From NCBI GenBank assembly GCA_937888775.1, contig CALAQT010000557.1:1-26357 (forward strand): 26,357 nt of DNA, written 5' to 3'. Each line of letters begins with the position of its first letter. Positions within the stretch are counted from its first letter, which is position 1. The translations under genes were made by a program, and so were the position numbers. The stretch is from an uncultured Actinomycetes bacterium. Its GTDB lineage: Bacteria; Actinomycetota; Thermoleophilia; Solirubrobacterales; Solirubrobacteraceae. The notes under the pieces were generated by a model. That model ran no database searches. It was not told the origin of the DNA and was given only the letters and a program-made list of their open reading frames with translations. Shown piece by piece: positions 22,965-26,357 of this stretch.

Positions 22965-24158
22965 ATGGCCAGTAGCACCGAGATCGCAAGGCGGTACTTC
23001 GCCGCGTTGGCGGCGCACGACCTCGATGCCGCGGCGGCGTGCTGGGCCCAGGGCGCGATCGATCGCCTGGTGGGACAGCAGGTTCTGGTCGCCCCGGACC
23101 AGATCAAGGAGTACTTCGGGGCGCTGTTCGCCGCCTTTCCGGACTTTGAGCTGGAGGTCCTGGGGACGACCACTTACCGCAGTCGTACCGTGGTCACGTG
23201 GCGCGCCCGGGGAACCTTCGCCGGACCCGGTTGCCTTCAGGGCTTTGAGCCCAATGGCGCGCGGATCGCGATCGAGGGCTGTGACGTGGTTTGGGTCTCC
23301 GACGAGCTGATTTCGCACAACGACGCCTACCTGGACAGCGGCGACATCGCCCGCCAGCTGGGGCTGCTACCGGCCGCGGGCTCGGCCGCCGAGGCGCGGC
23401 TGGCCAGGCTCGCCAACGTTCGCACGCGGATCGTGCGGCGTGTCCGTGGGACTGAGCCGCTTCCGATCGCCGACGGCGTGTGGATCGTGCGCGGCGGCTT
23501 CCCGTTCAAGACGATGAACGTTTATCTGATCGAGGACCAGGACGGCGTGACCGTGTTCGACGCCGGGATCAGCGGTATGACGAGCGCGATCGCCTTGGGC
23601 GCCGCGCGGCTGGGCGGCATCCGGCGGATCGTGCTCGGCCACGTCGACGCCGACCACCGCGGTGCGGCCCCCGGCCTCGGTGCACCCGTCTACTGCCATC
23701 CTGCCGAGGCGACGGCGGCCGTTTCGGCTTCGGCCTTCCGTGACTACTGGGACATGTCCAAGCTCCAACCACACGGCCGGCTACTGCTCAGCCGCCTGCT
23801 CCCGGTATGGGACGGCGGCGCGCTGCAGCTGGCCGGAACCGTGGAGGAGGGGGAGACGATCGCCGGCTTTGAAGTGGTCCACCTCCCCGGCCACGCTCCC
23901 GGGCTGATCGGCCTGTTCCGGGCACGCGACCGCCTGGCGCTGGTATCTGACTGCATCTACACGCTTGATCCCCAAACCGGTCACAAAGGCCCTGCGCGGG
24001 TACCCCACCCGGCGTTCAACTTGGATACCGAGCAAGCCCGCGGCTCGATTGCCAAGCTTGCCGACCTCGATCCGTCGACAGTGTGGGCGGGGCACGCCGA
24101 TCCGGTCACCGGCGACGTGCGCAGCCAGTTGCAGACGGCCACTTCGCCGAGTCACTAG
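22965..24158 (+). CDS. SnoaL-like domain fused to metallo-beta-lactamase-like domain
   Basis: A 397-residue two-domain protein. Residues 1-135 form an NTF2/SnoaL-like domain (EIARRYFAALAAHDLDAAAA, then TVVTWRARGTFAGP and a final strand DVVWVSDELISHNDAYLD). Residues 164-392 form an MBL fold (DGVWIVRGGFPFKTMNVYLI, TVFDAGISG, LPGHAPG, VSDCIYTLD, WAGHADP). The first metal motif reads GHVDADHRG (His226, Asp228, Asp230, His231), so the second His of HxHxDH is Asp. This could weaken the first metal site or change the metal. No signal peptide; cytoplasmic. The combination could be a lactonase or hydrolase of a polyketide-like ligand, but that is speculation. Confidence 0.78.
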   Translation: MASSTEIARRYFAALAAHDLDAAAACWAQGAIDRLVGQQVLVAPDQIKEYFGALFAAFPDFELEVLGTTTYRSRTVVTWRARGTFAGPGCLQGFEPNGARIAIEGCDVVWVSDELISHNDAYLDSGDIARQLGLLPAAGSAAEARLARLANVRTRIVRRVRGTEPLPIADGVWIVRGGFPFKTMNVYLIEDQDGVTVFDAGISGMTSAIALGAARLGGIRRIVLGHVDADHRGAAPGLGAPVYCHPAEATAAVSASAFRDYWDMSKLQPHGRLLLSRLLPVWDGGALQLAGTVEEGETIAGFEVVHLPGHAPGLIGLFRARDRLALVSDCIYTLDPQTGHKGPARVPHPAFNLDTEQARGSIAKLADLDPSTVWAGHADPVTGDVRSQLQTATSPSH

Positions 24159-24162
24159 ATCG

Positions 24163-24510
24163 GTGGGCCGCCGCAACCGTCAGCGGACCAAACTGACCGC
24201 GCCGACCAGCGAATACAGCGACAGGGAGGGCAACACGCTGGCTCTGCGCGGCTCGCTCACCCCCAAGGCGCGGCAGGAGTACGCAGCGGTGCTGGCCGGT
24301 GGGCTTGACCGTGAGGACGCGTGGCAGCGCGCGCTGGAGTTGCTGTTCGAGCGGCTGGCGGTCTCGTGGACGATCGCCGGGCTCCAGACCGACCGCCAGA
24401 AGGAGCTGCTGCGGCGCTACCGGATTGCGACCAGCGCCGAGCGGCAATTCGTCCGCGATGCGCTGCGCGAGCACCTGGCGGAGAACTTCCCGGATCTGCA
24501 GGCGCCGTGA
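24163..24510 (+). CDS. 115-residue conserved-looking helical protein of unknown function
   Basis: GTG 24163 begins five bases after the preceding stop. A basic N-terminus (GRRNRQRTKLTAPT) leads into an all-helical body (SLTPKARQEYAAVLAGGLDR, ELLFERLAVSWTIAGL, RQKELLRRYRIATSAERQFV, REHLAENFPDL). No DNA-binding or catalytic motif is evident, although the basic start and helical body would suit nucleic-acid binding. Its TGA overlaps the next GTG (GTGA), so it is translationally coupled to the aminopeptidase. Confidence 0.62.
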   Translation: MGRRNRQRTKLTAPTSEYSDREGNTLALRGSLTPKARQEYAAVLAGGLDREDAWQRALELLFERLAVSWTIAGLQTDRQKELLRRYRIATSAERQFVRDALREHLAENFPDLQAP

Positions 24511-25718
24511 GCCTGCACTCGGGGTCCGACCCCGACGCGCAAGCCGCGCTGTCGCACGCGGGGCCTCACCCCGACGCGTTCGCTGCGCTGTCGCACGCGG
24601 GGCCTCACCCCGACGCGTTCGCTGCGCTGTCGCACTCGGGGCCTCACCCCGACGCGTTCGCTGCGCTGCTGTGCGACTGGTGCCTGGAGGTGGGTCCCGG
24701 CCAGCGCGTGCTGATCGAATCCACCACCCTTGCGCAGTGCCTGTCGCTTGCGCTCCACCGGGCGGTGCTGCAACGTGACGCCTGGCCGTTCGTGCGCCTG
24801 ACGCCGCCTTCGCTGGCCGGCGAGATCTACCGCTACGGCGGCGAACGCCACCGCAGCGAGTCGCCGCCGGTGGAGCTGGCCCTGCTGGAAGGGATCGACT
24901 CGCTGGTGCGGATCGACGCGCCCGCCAACGCCAACGCGCTGGCCGACGTCGATCCCAGTCTGATCGCGCGCGTCGCCCGCGCGCGCAAGCCGTTGGCCGA
25001 GCTCTCGCTCTCCCGTCGCTGGTGCGGGACGCTGCTCCCCACGCCGGCGCTGGCCCAGCTGGCCGGCATGGCCGAGGGCCAGTACGCCGCGTTCGTAACC
25101 CGGGCCCTGTTCCTTGACCGCCCGGACCCGATCCAGGCCTGGCGTGAGCTCAGCGCCGCGCAGGCCCAGCTGATCGACCGGCTCGCCTCGGCACGGCGGA
25201 TCCGGATCGAGGCCGAGGGGACCGACATCAGCCTCGGCGTGGAGGGCCGCACCTGGGTCAACTCCGACGGCCGGCGCAACATGCCCAGCGGAGAGGTGTT
25301 CACCGGCCCGCTGGAGAACTCCGCCAACGGCACGATCCGCTTCACCGTGCCGACCGGCCCGCGAGGGGTGAGGGTCAGCGGCGTTGAGCTCACGTTCCGT
25401 GACGGCGTCGTGGTGGCGGCTCGCGCCGAGCACGGCGAGGCCTACCTCCGCGCGGCGCTGGACACAGACGCCGGCGCGCGAACCCTCGGCGAGCTGGGGA
25501 TCGGAACCAACGCCGGGATCGATCGCCCGACCGGCTACATCATGCTCGACGAGAAGATCGCCGGCACCGTTCATCTGGCGCTGGGACGTTCCTATCCGGA
25601 GACCGGCGGACGCAACGCGTCGGCGCTGCACTGGGACCTGATCTGCGACCTGCGCCAGGGCGGAAGGCTGAGCGCCGACGGCGACGTCGTGAGCGCCGAT
25701 GGCGTGAGCGCCGGGTGA
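24507..25718 (+). CDS. M29-family aminopeptidase with repeat-extended N-terminus
   Basis: About 403 residues from GTG 24507. From about residue 48 it follows the thermophilic M29 (AmpS/PepS) aminopeptidase family: ALLCDWCLEVGPGQRVLIES, then IRIEAEGTDISLGVEGRTWV, SDGRRNMPSGEVFTGPLENS with the metal-binding Glu residues, GEAYLRAALDTDAGARTLGE, and HLALGRSYPETGG followed by ALHWDLICDL. These enzymes remove N-terminal residues from peptides with two metal ions. The first 50 residues are a four-copy 13-residue repeat absent from normal homologues. Start choice rests on the GTGA overlap with the previous gene. Confidence 0.88.
   Translation: MSLHSGSDPDAQAALSHAGPHPDAFAALSHAGPHPDAFAALSHSGPHPDAFAALLCDWCLEVGPGQRVLIESTTLAQCLSLALHRAVLQRDAWPFVRLTPPSLAGEIYRYGGERHRSESPPVELALLEGIDSLVRIDAPANANALADVDPSLIARVARARKPLAELSLSRRWCGTLLPTPALAQLAGMAEGQYAAFVTRALFLDRPDPIQAWRELSAAQAQLIDRLASARRIRIEAEGTDISLGVEGRTWVNSDGRRNMPSGEVFTGPLENSANGTIRFTVPTGPRGVRVSGVELTFRDGVVVAARAEHGEAYLRAALDTDAGARTLGELGIGTNAGIDRPTGYIMLDEKIAGTVHLALGRSYPETGGRNASALHWDLICDLRQGGRLSADGDVVSADGVSAG
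24516..24671 (+). repeat. Four-copy 39-bp coding minisatellite
   Basis: Units at 24516-24554, 24555-24593, 24594-24632 and 24633-24671. Units 2 and 3 are identical, unit 4 differs in two bases and unit 1 is more diverged. Each unit encodes 13 residues of the type H-(S/A)-G-(S/P)-(D/H)-P-D-A-(Q/F)-A-A-L-(S/L) in frame. Each unit also contains a perfect inverted repeat CGGGG-(5)-CCCCG, so the mRNA would carry four small hairpins just after the start codon. Confidence 0.95.
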
Positions 25719-25724
25719 TCCGGG

Positions 25725-25740
25725 GCGGGCACCGACCCGC
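25725..25740 (+). terminator. Weak GC hairpin after the aminopeptidase
   Basis: GCGGG-(6)-CCCGC begins six bases after the stop. Arms are five bases with no U-tract. It may help separate the aminopeptidase from pyruvate kinase. Confidence 0.25.
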
Positions 25741-25779
25741 GGACACCTGGCCTTAAGCAGAACGGAGGGCACGGTCGGG

Positions 25780-25785
25780 TAGCGT
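25780..25785 (+). promoter_or_regulatory. TAGCGT -10-like box of pyruvate kinase
   Basis: TAGCGT ends nine bases before ATG 25795. No good -35 is seen and no Shine-Dalgarno precedes the ATG, in line with the leaderless pattern of other genes here. Confidence 0.32.
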
Positions 25786-25794
25786 CTGCGGTTG

Positions 25795-26357
25795 ATGCGT
25801 CGCACCAAGATCGTCGCCACCATCGGCCCGGCCTCGCGCGATCCGAATACGCTCGCCCGGATGGTGCAGGCCGGCATGGACGTGGCTCGGCTGAACTTCT
25901 CCCACGGTAATCGCGAGATCCACGCCGAGAACGCTGCGCGCATCCGCGCCGCCGCTGCGCAAGTCGGCCGCCAGGTGGCGATCCTGCAGGACCTCCCCGG
26001 ACCGAAGCTCAGGATCGGCGCGCTGAAGGACGACATCGCCGAGCTCAAGCCCGGTGAGACGCTGGTGCTCAGCTGTGGCTCCAGCGAGGTCGGCCACGGC
26101 CAGCGGATGTCGATCAGCTGGGCTGGTCTCGCCCACGCGGTCGATCCCCAGGACGTGATCTACCTCGCCGATGGGGCGATCCGCCTGCGCGTCCTTGCGG
26201 TGCGGGTCGGCGACGGTGAGATCGATACGGCGGTCGAGGTCGGCGGCTCGGTCGCCTCCCGCCAGGGCCTGAACATCCCCGGGTCCACGCGCGGGCTACC
26301 GGCGGTCCCCGAGGAGGATCTCGACATGCTCCGCTTCGGCGAGTCGATCGGCGTCGA
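25795..26357 (+). CDS. pyk: Pyruvate kinase, N-terminal part (runs off right edge)
   Basis: 187 codons are visible. MRRTKIVATIGPASRDPNTL is the conserved start and VARLNFSHGNRE carries the substrate-site Asn/Ser/His. LQDLPGPKLRIG replaces the more familiar DTKGPEIR segment while keeping the Pro-x-(L/I)-R core. A B-domain (EVGHGQRMSISWAGLAHAVD to EVGGSVASRQGLNIPG) follows. The enzyme makes pyruvate and ATP from phosphoenolpyruvate and ADP in the last step of glycolysis. The catalytic Lys and K+/Mg2+ sites beyond residue 190 are outside the window. Confidence 0.93.
   Translation, partial: MRRTKIVATIGPASRDPNTLARMVQAGMDVARLNFSHGNREIHAENAARIRAAAAQVGRQVAILQDLPGPKLRIGALKDDIAELKPGETLVLSCGSSEVGHGQRMSISWAGLAHAVDPQDVIYLADGAIRLRVLAVRVGDGEIDTAVEVGGSVASRQGLNIPGSTRGLPAVPEEDLDMLRFGESIGV

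Noticed and set aside
24516..24671. Direct repeats considered as a CRISPR array
   Set aside because: The 39-bp units are contiguous without spacers and code in frame inside a protein gene.
24417..26048. 543-residue minus-strand open frame
   Set aside because: It lies antisense to the M29 aminopeptidase and pyruvate kinase, both clearly recognisable. High GC keeps antisense frames open.

Overview
The window is very GC-rich (roughly 70 %), densely coded and carries genes on both strands. The gene repertoire suggests an actinobacterium, most likely of the Solirubrobacterales/Thermoleophilia type: an SCO6880-type split VirB4 conjugation module, GT-C membrane glycosyltransferases, several small conserved orphan proteins, and many starts with no Shine-Dalgarno but a TANNNT box a few bases upstream. 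The taxonomic placement is an inference from protein flavour; there is no rRNA here.

Layout. (1) Bases 1-5280, minus strand: an operon for a type IV secretion/conjugation apparatus, read from right to left. It encodes a DUF6112 pilin-like small membrane protein, a TrbL/VirB6-like polytopic protein, an SCO6880-family membrane protein, a VirB4-like ATPase and the N-terminus of a VirD4/TraG-like coupling protein that runs off the left edge. Most junctions overlap by 1-4 bases. An AT-rich divergent intergenic region (5281-5408) separates it from a plus-strand ECF-like sigma factor (5409-5990). No relaxase, integrase or att site is visible, so an integrative element is possible but not shown. (2) Bases 5993-13474, minus strand: an apparent cell-surface glycan operon encoding a lipoprotein, a large GT-C-like membrane protein, two tandem paralogous GT39-like glycosyltransferases, a UDP-galactopyranose-mutase-like flavoprotein and a small signal-anchored protein. 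Divergent from it is an O-antigen-ligase-family protein (13493-15034). Together they look like a polymer assembly and ligation locus. (3) Bases 15035-15566: a non-coding or decayed gap with a 15-bp-arm palindrome, a possible MarR remnant, and a promoter for a small membrane protein. (4) Bases 15567-26357: a chromosomal backbone containing dCTP deaminase, a small membrane protein, citrate synthase, two GNAT acetyltransferases, a DUF45/YgjP-type metallopeptidase, several small conserved orphans, metF, two divergent metallo-beta-lactamase-fold proteins (one fused to a SnoaL-like domain), an M29 aminopeptidase with a coding minisatellite at its N-terminus, and the start of pyruvate kinase.

How the genes work together. 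The left block should build a DNA or protein translocation channel, with the divergent sigma factor as a candidate local regulator. The middle block probably makes, elongates and ligates a surface polysaccharide. The right block is largely central and nucleotide metabolism with unrelated small genes. The points most worth a second look are the split T4SS with its sigma factor and AT-rich control region, the GT-C twin that has lost the Asp of its DE motif, the SnoaL-MBL fusion with an altered metal motif, the 39-bp coding repeat, and the widespread leaderless start architecture.
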